Assembly (NCBI GenBank): GCA_913056305.1
Contig: CAJXMR010000007.1
Location: 1 to 64,000, forward strand
Direction of reading: 5' to 3'
Length of the DNA: 64,000 nucleotides
DNA from: an uncultured Ralstonia sp.
GTDB taxonomy: Bacteria > Pseudomonadota > Gammaproteobacteria > Burkholderiales > Burkholderiaceae
The translations under genes were made by a program, and so were the position numbers. Position 1 is the first letter of the stretch, and the number at the start of each line of letters is the position of its first letter. A model generated the notes under the pieces. That model was not told the DNA's origin. It saw nothing but the letters and a program-made list of their open reading frames with translations, and searched no databases. Positions 10,012-18,408 of this stretch are shown one piece after another.

Positions 10012-12186
10012 TCAGCCCGCCTGGATCTCCGCTGCAAGTTTGGCCGTGGCTTCTGCCGCGGTTGCCGCTGCCACCGCGGCGGCTGTCTCCGCCGCTGCCG
10101 CGGCTTGCGGCGAGAAGTGGTTCAGCAGATCCATCTGGCTCACGCGCACGTGCTTGGCGCGGGTCTGGCGCCGCGTGTACGAACCATCGTCCTGCATCAC
10201 CCAGGCCGAGGTGTTGTCGCGCAGATGCACCTGCAGGCTCTCCTTGATGACGCGCGCCTTGAGCTTGCGGTCGAGCACCGGGAAGGCCACCTCCACGCGG
10301 CGGAACAGGTTGCGGTCCATCCAGTCGGCGCTCGACAGGTAGACGACTTCTTCGCCGCCAGCATGGAAGTAGTAGACGCGGTGGTGCTCCAGGAAGCGTC
10401 CGACGATCGAGCGCACGCTGATGTTCTCCGACAGCCCCGGCACGCCCGGCTTGAGCGCGCACACGCCGCGCACGATCAGGTCGATCTTCACGCCGGCGCG
10501 CGAGGCCTTGTACAGCTCCTCGATGATGGTCGGCTCGAGCAGCGCATTCATCTTGCCGATGATGCGCGCACGCCGGCCGCCGCGTGCCGCGCGCGCCTCG
10601 GCGCGGATGTGCTCGATCAGGTTGGCGTGCATGGTGAACGGCGAGTGCCACAGGTGGTGCAGCTTGACCTGCGCGCCGGTGCCGGTCAGCAGCTGGAACA
10701 CGTGGTGCACGTCTTCGCAGATCTGCTCGTTGGTCGTCATCAGGCCGAAATCGGTGTAGAGGCGGGCGGTCTTGGGGTGATAGTTGCCGGTGCCCAGGTG
10801 TGCATAGCGGCGCAGGCTGACGGTCTTGCTCTTGCCACCCGTTGCCTCGCGGCGCACCACCAGCAGCATCTTGGCGTGGCACTTGTGGCCGACCACGCCG
10901 TACACCACGTGTGCGCCGGCCGATTCCAACTGGTCGGCCCAGTTGATGTTCGTTTCTTCGTCAAAGCGCGCCAGCAGCTCGACCACCACGGTCACTTCCT
11001 TGCCGTTGCGCGCGGCCTTGATCAGCGCTTCCATCACCGGCGACTCATTGCCGGTGCGGTATACGGTCTGCTTGATGGCGACCACGTCAGGATCGCGCGC
11101 GGCCTGCTGCAACAGCTCCAGCACGGGCGTGAAGCTCTCGTACGGATGGTGCAGCAGGATGTCGCCCTGGCGAATCGCATCGAAAACGTTGGCGCTGGCG
11201 CTGATGGCCTTGACCGCAGCGGGCGTGTGCGGCGGATATTTCAGCACCGGCCGGTCGACCAGGTCGGGCACCTGCAGCAGGCGCACCAGGTTCACCGGCC
11301 CCTGCACGCGATAGCAGTCGGCTTCGGTCAGGCCAAACTCTTCGAGCAGCCGGCGCGCCAGGGCCGGCGACGTATCGTGCGCGATCTCCAGCCGGACCGC
11401 GTCACCAAAGTGACGCGTCGACAGTTCGCCCTGCAGCGCCTCGCGCAGGTCGGTGATTTCGTCTTCCGACACGAACAGGTCGGAGTTGCGCGTGACGCGG
11501 AACTGGTAGCAGCCGTGCACGTCGATCTGCGGAAACAGCTCGTGCACAAAACCCTGCATGAACGACGACAGCAGCACAAAGCCGTACGGGTACCCCGACA
11601 GCTCCGGTGGCATCTGCACCAGGCGGGGCAGGGCGCGCGGCGCCTGCACGATGGCCAACTCCGCCTCGCGGCCGAACGCATCCTTGCCCGAAAGCTCGAT
11701 GATGAAGTTCAGGCTCTTGTTGAGCACGCGCGGGAAGGGGTGCGCCGGGTCCAGTGCCATCGGCGTCAGGATCGGCACCAGCTCGCGCTGGAAGAAGCCA
11801 CGGCACCACGCGCGCTGGGCGTCATTCCAGTTGGTGGTCATGTGGAAGAACACGCCTTCCTTCTCGAGCAGCGGCAGGATCTCGTCCTGCAGCATGGCAT
11901 ACTGTTGCGCCACAAGCTGCCGCACCCGCCCGGTCACCATGCTGAATGCCTGCTGGACCGACAAGCCATCGGGCGTGATGGCCGAAGGGTTGTCGCGCAT
12001 CTGTTCCTTCAACCCTGCGATGCGGATCTCGAAGAACTCATCCAGATTGCTCGATACGATGCAGATGAACTTGAGCCGTTCCATGAGCGGAACGGCCGGA
12101 TCGGCGGCCTGCGCGAGCACGCGTGCATTGAACTCGAGAATGCCGACTTCTCGATTGAGCAGGTCGCCGGTCGGCAATGTCGACAT
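10012..12186 (-). CDS. ppk: Polyphosphate kinase 1
   Basis: Reversibly polymerises the gamma phosphate of ATP into inorganic polyphosphate. The N-terminal domain begins LLNREVGILEFNARVL; later the catalytic domains contain the phospho-His loop HKCHAKM, the TGNYHP segment, and GKMNALLEPTIIEELY. I prefer the ATG at 12186 (MSTLPTGDLLNRE, 724 aa); an ATG at 12225 would add 13 residues but has no visible ribosome site. The C-terminus has an unusual Ala-rich tail of about 30 residues. It is divergent from ppx, and the shared 160-bp region carries TGTCA-type repeats. Confidence 0.96.
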   Translation of the reverse strand: MSTLPTGDLLNREVGILEFNARVLAQAADPAVPLMERLKFICIVSSNLDEFFEIRIAGLKEQMRDNPSAITPDGLSVQQAFSMVTGRVRQLVAQQYAMLQDEILPLLEKEGVFFHMTTNWNDAQRAWCRGFFQRELVPILTPMALDPAHPFPRVLNKSLNFIIELSGKDAFGREAELAIVQAPRALPRLVQMPPELSGYPYGFVLLSSFMQGFVHELFPQIDVHGCYQFRVTRNSDLFVSEDEITDLREALQGELSTRHFGDAVRLEIAHDTSPALARRLLEEFGLTEADCYRVQGPVNLVRLLQVPDLVDRPVLKYPPHTPAAVKAISASANVFDAIRQGDILLHHPYESFTPVLELLQQAARDPDVVAIKQTVYRTGNESPVMEALIKAARNGKEVTVVVELLARFDEETNINWADQLESAGAHVVYGVVGHKCHAKMLLVVRREATGGKSKTVSLRRYAHLGTGNYHPKTARLYTDFGLMTTNEQICEDVHHVFQLLTGTGAQVKLHHLWHSPFTMHANLIEHIRAEARAARGGRRARIIGKMNALLEPTIIEELYKASRAGVKIDLIVRGVCALKPGVPGLSENISVRSIVGRFLEHHRVYYFHAGGEEVVYLSSADWMDRNLFRRVEVAFPVLDRKLKARVIKESLQVHLRDNTSAWVMQDDGSYTRRQTRAKHVRVSQMDLLNHFSPQAAAAAETAAAVAAATAAEATAKLAAEIQAG

Positions 12187-12231
12187 GGTAATTTCTTGCA
12201 AATGACGGTCCGGCCACTTTTTCATAGTCTG

Positions 12232-12287
12232 GTGTCAAACTTGTGACACATTAAAATTGTCACGTTCGGGACACAATAAAGACATAT
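12232..12287. promoter_or_regulatory. Divergent ppk/ppx promoter region with candidate Pho box
   Basis: On the minus strand ATGTCTT (12285-12279), four bases, GTGTCCC (12274-12268) has the 11-bp Pho-box period with nine of 14 consensus bases, followed 12 bases later by TTTAAT, a good -10 for ppk. The same region has two overlapping perfect inverted repeats: GTGTCA (12232-12237) with TGACAC (12244-12249), and GTGACA (12243-12248) with TGTCAC (12258-12263). The repeats are plain in the sequence; PhoB control of ppk is a moderate inference. Confidence 0.5.
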
Positions 12288-12344
12288 TTTGTTGCCCAAC
12301 GTAAAGAACAGCAATCCCCCCGCGTCTTATTCCGCATTTCATAC

Positions 12345-13883
12345 ATGAACGCCACCCCCCGTCTGCTGGCTGCTGTCGATATGGGTTCCAACAGCTTCCG
12401 GCTGATGATCGGCCGCGTTGACGAAACCGTCACCGCGAGCGGCAACAGCAGCAGCCAGATCTTCCAGGTGGACGCACTGCGCGAACCGGTACGCCTGGCA
12501 GCAGGGCTTACGCAAGATAAATACCTGGACCAGCCCGCGCGCCGTCGTGGTGTCGATGCGCTGCGCCGCTTCGGCGACCGGCTGCGCGATTTTTCGCCGG
12601 ATCACGTGCGCGCGGTGGCCACCAACACGCTGCGTGTGGCCAAGAACGCGCAGGAGTTCCTGATCGAGGCGGAGGCCGCGCTCGGTTTCCCCATCGAGGT
12701 GATTGCGGGCCGCGAAGAGGCGCGCCTGATCTATCTTGGTGCATCGCATGACGCGCCCGCGTGCCAGGGCAACCGGCTCGTGGTCGACATCGGCGGTGGT
12801 TCGACCGAGTTCATCATCGGCAACGGCTACAAGCCCAAGCTGATGGAGTCGCTCTACATCGGCTGCGTTTCGCACAGCCGCCATTTCTTCCCCAATGGCA
12901 ACGTCGACGATTACGCGATGAAGCAGGCCGAGCTGGCCGCGCGTCGTGAGATCCAGGTGCTGGTGCAGCACTACCGCACGGCGGGGTGGAACCAGGCGGT
13001 CGGCTCGTCCGGCACGGCGCGTGCGCTGGCGGAGTTGATCGAACTCAACGGCTTCAACGACAAGAGCAACGAGCACGGCATCACGCGTGAAGGGCTGGAG
13101 CGCCTCAAGCGCGCGCTGGTCAAGGCCGAGAACACCAACCGCCTGAAGCTCACGGGCCTGAAGGCCGATCGCATCCCGGTGTTGCCGGGCGGCTTGTCGA
13201 TCATGCTCGGCGTGTTTGCCGAGCTCGATATCGATCGCATGGACGTGACCGACGGCGCGCTGCGCCTGGGCGTGCTGTACGACCTGCTCGGCCGCAGCCA
13301 TCATGAGGACATGCGCACGGTGACGATCGAGCAGTTCATGCGCCGCTACAACGTCGACCGCTCACAGGCGCACCGCGTGCGCGATGCGGCAATGGCGCTG
13401 CTCGCACAGTTTCCCGATCCGCCCGATGAACGCCGCGACGACAACCTCGCGCTGCTCGGCTGGGCCGCGAGCCTGCATGAGATCGGCATGAGCATCTCGC
13501 ATAGCGGCTATCACAAGCATTCGGCCTACATCGCCAGCCATGCCGACATGCCGGGCTTCTCGAAGACCGATCAGGCTCGCCTGGCGACGCTGCTGCTCGG
13601 CCATGCGGGCAAGCTGGGCAAGCTTTCGGGCGGCGGCAAGTTCCTGGATTGGAGGATGCTGTTCAGCCTGCGCCTGGCCTTCGTGCTGTGCCGCCGGCGT
13701 GGTGCGATCCAGCTGCCGGGTCTGCGCGTGCGCCACAGCGAAGGTGAGCTCAACGAAGGCGGCTTCGAGGTGGAGCTGCCGAAGAGCTGGATCGAGCAAA
13801 ACCCGCTGGTCGAGTACAGCCTCGCGCAGGAGGCCGACGAGTGGCAGCGCATCGGCCGCCGTTACAAGGTGGTCTACGTGTAG
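12345..13883 (+). CDS. ppx: Exopolyphosphatase (Ppx/GppA family)
   Basis: Hydrolyses terminal phosphates from polyphosphate, opposing Ppk; family members can also hydrolyse pppGpp. The actin-like ATPase fold shows the phosphate-1 loop AVDMGSNSFRLMIGRV (residues ~8-23), the phosphate-2 loop VVDIGGGSTEFIIG (~147) and GSSGTARALAEL. The C-terminal part (from ~320) has an HD-like helical domain including GWAASLHEIGMSISHSGYHKH. 512 aa is the usual full length. It is divergent from ppk and ends in a bidirectional terminator. Confidence 0.96.
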   Translation: MNATPRLLAAVDMGSNSFRLMIGRVDETVTASGNSSSQIFQVDALREPVRLAAGLTQDKYLDQPARRRGVDALRRFGDRLRDFSPDHVRAVATNTLRVAKNAQEFLIEAEAALGFPIEVIAGREEARLIYLGASHDAPACQGNRLVVDIGGGSTEFIIGNGYKPKLMESLYIGCVSHSRHFFPNGNVDDYAMKQAELAARREIQVLVQHYRTAGWNQAVGSSGTARALAELIELNGFNDKSNEHGITREGLERLKRALVKAENTNRLKLTGLKADRIPVLPGGLSIMLGVFAELDIDRMDVTDGALRLGVLYDLLGRSHHEDMRTVTIEQFMRRYNVDRSQAHRVRDAAMALLAQFPDPPDERRDDNLALLGWAASLHEIGMSISHSGYHKHSAYIASHADMPGFSKTDQARLATLLLGHAGKLGKLSGGGKFLDWRMLFSLRLAFVLCRRRGAIQLPGLRVRHSEGELNEGGFEVELPKSWIEQNPLVEYSLAQEADEWQRIGRRYKVVYV

Positions 13884-13907
13884 GCGTGTCGCTGCGGCGA
13901 TGCAAAC

Positions 13908-13940
13908 AAAACGGCCCGGTCTTGCGATCCGGGCCGTTTT
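13908..13940. terminator. Bidirectional terminator between ppx and the olsB-like gene
   Basis: AAAACGGCCCGG (13908-13919) pairs perfectly with CCGGGCCGTTTT (13929-13940); flanking A and T tracts serve both convergent transcripts. Confidence 0.9.
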
Positions 13941-13959
13941 GCTTTGATGCGGTTTCGCG

Positions 13960-14808
13960 TCACGCGCGCAGGAAGTGGCGAGCGTAACGCGAGTTGATAT
14001 CCGACAGGCGCAGCAGCGTGAGGAAGTCGGCGACGTTGAAGTCGGGGTCCCAGGCGGGGGCGCCGCAGATGCGGGCGCCCAGGCGCAGGTAGCCCTTGAC
14101 CAGCGCGGGCGGCTCGACTTCCAGGTGCTGGTTCAGCTCGTCCACCGGCAGGGCCACGCGCGGGAAGGCGTGGTACTCGATCGGGGCCAGCGAGCCGTCT
14201 TCCACGAAGCTGCGATAGAGGCTGGCAGCAAAGTGGCCGCCGTCGCCCATCGACACGCTCGCGCAGCCCAGCATCGATTCGAAGCCGTAGCGCTGCATGT
14301 ACTCACCCAGGCCCGCCCACAGCGCCATGATGACGCTGCCCGAGCGGTAGTCACGGTGCACGCACGAGCGGCCCAGTTCGACCATCTTCGGGCGCAGGTG
14401 CGTCAGGCGCACGAGGTCGAACTCCGATTCCGAATACAGGCAGCCGATCTGCTTGGCGGCGTCCGGGCGCAGCACGCGGTAGGTGCCGACCACGCGCAGC
14501 GTTTTCTGGTCGCGCACGATCAGGTGATCGCACACGGCGTCGAACATGTCGACGTCCAGTTCAGCATGGGCCGAGGCGAGGCGGGCGCCCATTTCCTCGG
14601 CAAAGACCTTGTAGCGCAGGCGCTGCGCCTCGGTTACTTCATCCTGGTGGCGCGCCCACGAAACGGCCAGAACAGGCTTGTCACGCGTCGGAACAGCGTC
14701 CGGTCCGCGATGAAGACCCCTCCGTGAGTTGGCCTGGCCGAGATTCGCCAGATTCAGGCTCGGCAGTGCATCGATCAACGGCTGGGTGGGCGTCGGCAGG
14801 TCTCGCAT
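13960..14808 (-). CDS. olsB: GNAT-type acyltransferase, OlsB-like (ornithine-lipid synthesis)
   Basis: Belongs to the hemolysin-like/OlsB GNAT family, whose characterised members transfer a 3-hydroxyacyl group from ACP to the alpha-amine of ornithine, the first step to phosphorus-free ornithine lipids. Visible marks are QRLRYKVFAEEMGA at the start of the acyltransferase fold, VVGTYRVLRP, and VELGRSCVHRDYRSG for cofactor binding. The ATG at 14808 sits six bases after GGGGA (282 aa); an in-frame extension to 14937 is possible but would run through a Pho box and -10. No adjacent olsA is present, so the substrate is inferred from the family. The promoter carries the best-spaced Pho box of the window after pstS. 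Confidence 0.75.
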   Translation of the reverse strand: MRDLPTPTQPLIDALPSLNLANLGQANSRRGLHRGPDAVPTRDKPVLAVSWARHQDEVTEAQRLRYKVFAEEMGARLASAHAELDVDMFDAVCDHLIVRDQKTLRVVGTYRVLRPDAAKQIGCLYSESEFDLVRLTHLRPKMVELGRSCVHRDYRSGSVIMALWAGLGEYMQRYGFESMLGCASVSMGDGGHFAASLYRSFVEDGSLAPIEYHAFPRVALPVDELNQHLEVEPPALVKGYLRLGARICGAPAWDPDFNVADFLTLLRLSDINSRYARHFLRA

Positions 14809-14837
14809 TCGGATCCCCAAGGGTGGATTTCGAGGCG

Positions 14838-14871
14838 ATTCTAGAGACGCTCCATGACAGATCGGCGACAA
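14838..14871 (-). promoter_or_regulatory. Pho box and -10 upstream of the olsB-like gene
   Basis: Read on the minus strand: TTGTCGC (14871-14865), CGAT, CTGTCAT (14860-14854), then ten bases, then TAGAAT (14843-14838). The second heptamer is a perfect consensus, the period is 11 bp, and the 10-base gap to a five-of-six -10 equals the geometry at pstS. It lies 46 bp upstream of the ATG at 14808. Confidence 0.75.
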
Positions 14872-14941
14872 AAGCGTGTCAATCGTGACTGTTACATGAA
14901 ATTTCGGTAACGATTCGATGACGGCGCGGCTTGCCACGTGT

Positions 14942-15415
14942 TCAGAGCATGTCCGGATTCATCACCGCGCGCAGCACCGTCTGCGCTTCGTCTTCGCGCA
15001 CGCGCCGCGACAACCACCACACGCCGGCCTTCTTCACGCTCCAATCCATCTCCGTGCCGGCGATCAGCAGGCTGGCCAGGCGGCCGATCCAAGGCTGGTG
15101 GCCGACCAGCACCAGGTTCGCGTTCGACGGCCAGTCCAACGCAGAGAGGATCTCGCTCACGTCCGCCCCCGGGGCGAGGGCAGGCAGGGTCTGGAATTGC
15201 TCGGTGAGGGCGCGTGCGGTCTGCTGCGTGCGCACGGCGGGGCTGGCGAGGACGAGTGTGCCTTCGGGCAGGCGCGGGCGCAGCCATGCGGCCATCTTGT
15301 CGGCTTGCTTGTGTCCGCGCGGGGTCAGCTCACGCTGCAGGTCGGTTGCGCGCTGGATGCGCAACGGGGAGGCCACGTCTTCGGCTTCGGCGTGGCGCCA
15401 CAGGATCAGGTTCAT
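14942..15415 (-). CDS. sixA: Phosphohistidine phosphatase SixA
   Basis: Small histidine phosphatase of the phosphoglycerate-mutase-like superfamily; SixA removes phosphate from His-containing phosphotransfer proteins. The RHG signature is near the N-terminus (LILWRHAEAED, catalytic His ~8), Arg in SPAVRTQQTA, and the second catalytic His in LVGHQPWIG. From the ATG at 15415 it is 157 aa, the family length; an upstream in-frame start at 15487 adds an unconserved stretch. It lies upstream of the olsB-like gene on the same strand, but the 133-bp gap contains a separate Pho promoter. Confidence 0.9.
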   Translation of the reverse strand: MNLILWRHAEAEDVASPLRIQRATDLQRELTPRGHKQADKMAAWLRPRLPEGTLVLASPAVRTQQTARALTEQFQTLPALAPGADVSEILSALDWPSNANLVLVGHQPWIGRLASLLIAGTEMDWSVKKAGVWWLSRRVREDEAQTVLRAVMNPDML

Positions 15416-15581
15416 AGATGGGGTCGGTGAGGGGTGAGGCTTCGCATCCTTTATATCACCGCGCCATGACGCTGGATCGCATTCCAATGGGCGGCTGCGT
15501 TATGCGCACCGGCGGTGATGATTGTGCTCGGCGCTGCGCCAGTTTGACCGCCGTGTTACAGAAGCGGTACAATCGCCGGCT

Positions 15582-15658
15582 CGGGGCGTAGCGCAGCCTG
15601 GTAGCGCATCTGATTTGGGATCAGAGGGTCGCATGTTCGAATCATGTCGCCCCGACCA
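15582..15658 (+). tRNA. tRNA-Pro (anticodon UGG)
   Basis: 77-nt cloverleaf. The acceptor stem CGGGGCG pairs with CGCCCCG, discriminator A and CCA are encoded, the D arm has GCGCAGCCTGGTAGCGC, the anticodon loop is TTTGGGA with TGG, and the T loop is GTTCGAATC. It is followed immediately by a hairpin terminator. Confidence 0.97.
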
Positions 15659-15676
15659 GAATTTGGCTTGAAAGCA

Positions 15677-15709
15677 AAACGGCTTACGTGATGAACGTAA
15701 GCCGTTTTT
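15677..15709. terminator. Bidirectional terminator after tRNA-Pro(UGG)
   Basis: ACGGCTTACG (15679-15688) pairs with CGTAAGCCGT (15696-15705); T5 to the right and A4 to the left. It ends the tRNA transcript and probably also the leftward TauE transcript. Confidence 0.88.
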
Positions 15710-15728
15710 CTTTGCCTGCGCCGATTGC

Positions 15729-16550
15729 TCAAGCCAGCGTACGCACGATCAACCCGATCGCCACCACGCCAGCAAACACAGCGAAGCCTTGCTGCAGGGC
15801 CGGCCCTGCCAGTCGGTGCGCGAAGCCCCGCCCGACCAGCATGCCCGCCAGCGCACCACCGGCAAACGGCGCAGCGATGTGCCAATCGACATGGCCGCCG
15901 ATGGCCGAGGCGACCACGCCGCCGGTCGACACCAGCGCGATCACCGCCAGCGAGGTGGCCACAATGGTCTGCATCGGCAGATCGGTGGAGCGGCGCAAGG
16001 CCGGCACGAAGATGAAGCCGCCGCCCACGCCCAGCAACCCCGACAGAAACCCGGCAAACGCGCCCCAGGCCGACAGTGCCCGCGCGCACGGCAGCGTCCA
16101 GATCAGTTTGCCGCGCACGGTATCGAGGTGGCAGGGCGGCCCCGCACCGATCGAAGCCGGCGCAGCGCTGGCGACGCCGCGTGCCTGCCGGAACATCCGC
16201 ACCGCCACATAGGCGAGCACCGCCGCAAATACCAGCGTCAGCGGCGTATTCGGCACACGGTGCGAGACCCAGATGCCAAGCGGCGACAGCGCAATGCCGC
16301 AGAGCGCCATCAGCCCCGCCGCCTTGTAGCGGACCCGCCCCTCGCGCAGTCCAAGCATCGAACCCAGCCCCGCCGATAGGCCCACCGCCAGCAACGCCAC
16401 CGGCGCCGCCTGCGACACCGACAGATGCAGCCCGAAGATCAGCAGCGGCACCGCCACGATGGCGCCGCCTGCCCCCGTGAGCGCGAGGATCAACCCCACC
16501 ACCGAGCCCAGCCCCGCGCTGATCAGCCAGCCGATTTCGAGCGGTGTCAT
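15729..16550 (-). CDS. TauE/SafE-family sulfite exporter
   Basis: Polytopic inner-membrane protein of 273 aa with about eight hydrophobic helices in two halves. The first half has [21 protein letters not shown] and the second repeats it as [20 protein letters not shown]; this duplicated Gly-rich signature is the TauE/SafE hallmark. It starts three bases downstream of the stop of the preceding flavoprotein (16554), so the two are co-transcribed. Next to BigR, a persulfide dioxygenase and an SQR-like enzyme, export of the sulfite made by persulfide oxidation is the likely role; specificity is inferred. Confidence 0.88.
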   Translation of the reverse strand: MTPLEIGWLISAGLGSVVGLILALTGAGGAIVAVPLLIFGLHLSVSQAAPVALLAVGLSAGLGSMLGLREGRVRYKAAGLMALCGIALSPLGIWVSHRVPNTPLTLVFAAVLAYVAVRMFRQARGVASAAPASIGAGPPCHLDTVRGKLIWTLPCARALSAWGAFAGFLSGLLGVGGGFIFVPALRRSTDLPMQTIVATSLAVIALVSTGGVVASAIGGHVDWHIAAPFAGGALAGMLVGRGFAHRLAGPALQQGFAVFAGVVAIGLIVRTLA

Positions 16551-16553
16551 GGT

Positions 16554-17813
16554 TCAGCGCTCCTGCGGCGCGCTCGGACGCGCGAGCCATTCGCGGCCCT
16601 TGAGCAGCCCGTTCCAGTAGACCCACGGCAACACGGTCGTCTTCAGCCACCAGGCCGATTTGCGCGCCACCGTCGGCACCAGCGGGAAGGTCGGCAGCAG
16701 TTTGCCGCCGTAGCCGAATTCAGCCAGCACGACCTTGCCGCGTTCGACCGTCAGCGGGCAGCCGCCGTAGCCGTCGTAGCGCGTGGGCAGCGGCTGGCCG
16801 GCGCGGTGGGCGAGCAGGTTCTCGGCGACCGTCAAGGCCTGCTTGCGCACGGCGGCGGCCGTCTTGGCGTTGGGCGTCGAGCACGCATCGCCGAGCGAGA
16901 ACACGTCGGCATGGCGCACGTGCTGCAGCGTGGCCGGATCGACCTCGCACCAGCCGGCGGCATCGCCCAGGCCGCTGTCGGCGATAAAGGCGGGTGGAAC
17001 CTGCGGCGGCACCACGTGCAGCATGTCGAAGCGCTTGGCAGTGCGGATGACCTCGCCAGCCGCGTTCTTGCTCTCGAACCACGCGGTGCGCGCCTGCCCG
17101 TCGACGGCCACCAGCGTGGAGCCGAACGCCAGCTTGGCGCGGTAGCGCTCCACATAGCGCATCAGCGGCGGCACGAAGGCCTCGACGCCGAACAGCGCGG
17201 TGCCCGTCAGGTTGAATTCGACGTCGATGCGGTCGAGCACGCCGGTGCGGCGCCAGTGGTCGCACGCCAAGTACATCGCCTTCTGCGGCGCACCCGCGCA
17301 CTTGATCGGCATGGCCGGCTGCGTAAACAGCGCGCGCCCCGAACGCAGGCTGCGCACCAGTGACCACGTGTAGGGCGCCAGATCGAACCGGTAGTTGGAG
17401 GTGACGCCGTGCTGGCCGAGCGCGGCCTCCAGGCCTTCGATGCGCTCCCATGCGAGGCGCAAGCCGGGGCAGACGATCAATTGGCCGTAGCGCACCACGC
17501 GGCCGTCGTCGAGCGCCACCTGATGCGCGTGCGCATCGACGTGCGTGGCGCGCGCGCGGATGCGCTCCACGCCGGCGGGGATCAACGCGTCAGTCTGGCG
17601 CACGGTGTCCTCGGCATCGAACGCGCCGCCGCCGACCAGCGTCCAGGCCGGCTGGTTGTAGTGCACATCGCTCGGCTCAATGATCGTGATGGCGAGTTGC
17701 GGCCGGCGGCGGCGCAGGCTGGCCGCCACGCCGATGCCGGCGGCACCGCCGCCGATGATCAGCACATCGGCCTGCAGGGCGGGGGCGGGTGTTGGGGTGA
17801 ATGCAAGGGGCAT
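16554..17813 (-). CDS. SQR-like FAD-dependent oxidoreductase (sulfide:quinone reductase family)
   Basis: Flavoprotein that in its family oxidises sulfide and passes electrons to the quinone pool. The N-terminal dinucleotide fold is [16 protein letters not shown] (residues ~16-31), followed by PAWTLVGGG, typical of SQR, and [23 protein letters not shown] in the middle with its conserved Cys. A second FAD segment is [28 protein letters not shown] at 17813 gives 419 aa; in-frame sequence up to 17921 is Pro/Arg-rich and unlikely to be translated. It lies downstream of bigR on the same strand and is coupled to the TauE gene. Confidence 0.85.
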   Translation of the reverse strand: MPLAFTPTPAPALQADVLIIGGGAAGIGVAASLRRRRPQLAITIIEPSDVHYNQPAWTLVGGGAFDAEDTVRQTDALIPAGVERIRARATHVDAHAHQVALDDGRVVRYGQLIVCPGLRLAWERIEGLEAALGQHGVTSNYRFDLAPYTWSLVRSLRSGRALFTQPAMPIKCAGAPQKAMYLACDHWRRTGVLDRIDVEFNLTGTALFGVEAFVPPLMRYVERYRAKLAFGSTLVAVDGQARTAWFESKNAAGEVIRTAKRFDMLHVVPPQVPPAFIADSGLGDAAGWCEVDPATLQHVRHADVFSLGDACSTPNAKTAAAVRKQALTVAENLLAHRAGQPLPTRYDGYGGCPLTVERGKVVLAEFGYGGKLLPTFPLVPTVARKSAWWLKTTVLPWVYWNGLLKGREWLARPSAPQER

Positions 17814-17952
17814 GTTGGACGGTTTGGACTCTTGTTGGTCGGCCAAGGTATTCGGCCGGTCCTTCGATGGAAGCTGCCACGGCAACGCGCCGCAAGGCAG
17901 GCGCGGCATACCGCAACACAAAATGACCGCGGGGGCGCGGCGTTCTAACCTT

Positions 17953-18318
17953 CTAAGATTGAGCGAGAACCTTGCCGCAATACAGCGACGACAACGTCTG
18001 CATGATCTGGATGACCTCGAAGCTGGCCAGCCGGTAATAGATGTACTTGCCTTCGCGGCGCGTGGCGACCAGGCCTTCGTCGCGCAGCACGCCCAGGTGT
18101 TGCGACAGGCTGGGCTGGTGCAGGCCCACCAGCGCTTCGAGTTCGCCGACGTTGCGCTCGCCCTGCGTCAACTGGCACAGCAGCAACAGGCGGTCTTCGT
18201 GGGCCATGGCCTTGAGCACCGCGCAAGCCTGGGCAGCGGAATCGCGCAGCATGGCGATGGCGTGCTCGGGCAGCGGGGTAATGGCGGCCGGATCGGGGGC
18301 GGTGGTCGGTTCGGACAT
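17953..18318 (-). CDS. bigR: ArsR-family repressor, BigR-type
   Basis: Winged-helix repressor of 121 aa. BigR-type ArsR proteins repress sulfide-detoxification genes and lose DNA binding when a Cys pair forms a disulfide or persulfide. The HTH spans about residues 38-95 (VLKAMAHEDRLLLLCQL, GLHQPSLSQHLGVLRDEGLV). Cys residues occur at LLCQL near residue 47 and in SLYCGKV near the C-terminus, the positions used by BigR for sensing. ATG at 18318 is the first Met of the conserved region. It is divergent from the persulfide dioxygenase with a palindromic operator between them. Confidence 0.85.
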   Translation of the reverse strand: MSEPTTAPDPAAITPLPEHAIAMLRDSAAQACAVLKAMAHEDRLLLLCQLTQGERNVGELEALVGLHQPSLSQHLGVLRDEGLVATRREGKYIYYRLASFEVIQIMQTLSSLYCGKVLAQS

Positions 18319-18346
18319 GATGGGGCGCGGCAGATGAAACGCTCTA

Positions 18347-18390
18347 TTGGCAGACAGAATGTCTACGGATATTCTATAAAAATATAGATT
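18347..18390 (+). promoter_or_regulatory. BigR-type operator and dioxygenase promoter
   Basis: TCTATA (18373-18378), AAAA, TATAGA (18383-18388) is a perfect AT-rich inverted repeat, extendable to 8 bp per arm with one mismatch. It overlaps a promoter TTGGCA (18347-18352), 17 bp, TATTCT (18370-18375). A second inverted repeat AGACA-GAA-TGTCT (18352-18364) lies in the spacer. An AT-rich palindrome over the -10 matches how BigR represses in other proteobacteria; binding here is inferred. Confidence 0.75.
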
Positions 18391-18408
18391 GTTTGTGGAA
18401 GCCTGACC

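Noticed and set aside
10105..12246. Long plus-strand open frame across ppk
   Set aside because: Antisense to ppk, with low-complexity composition and no ribosome site; ppk motifs are unambiguous.
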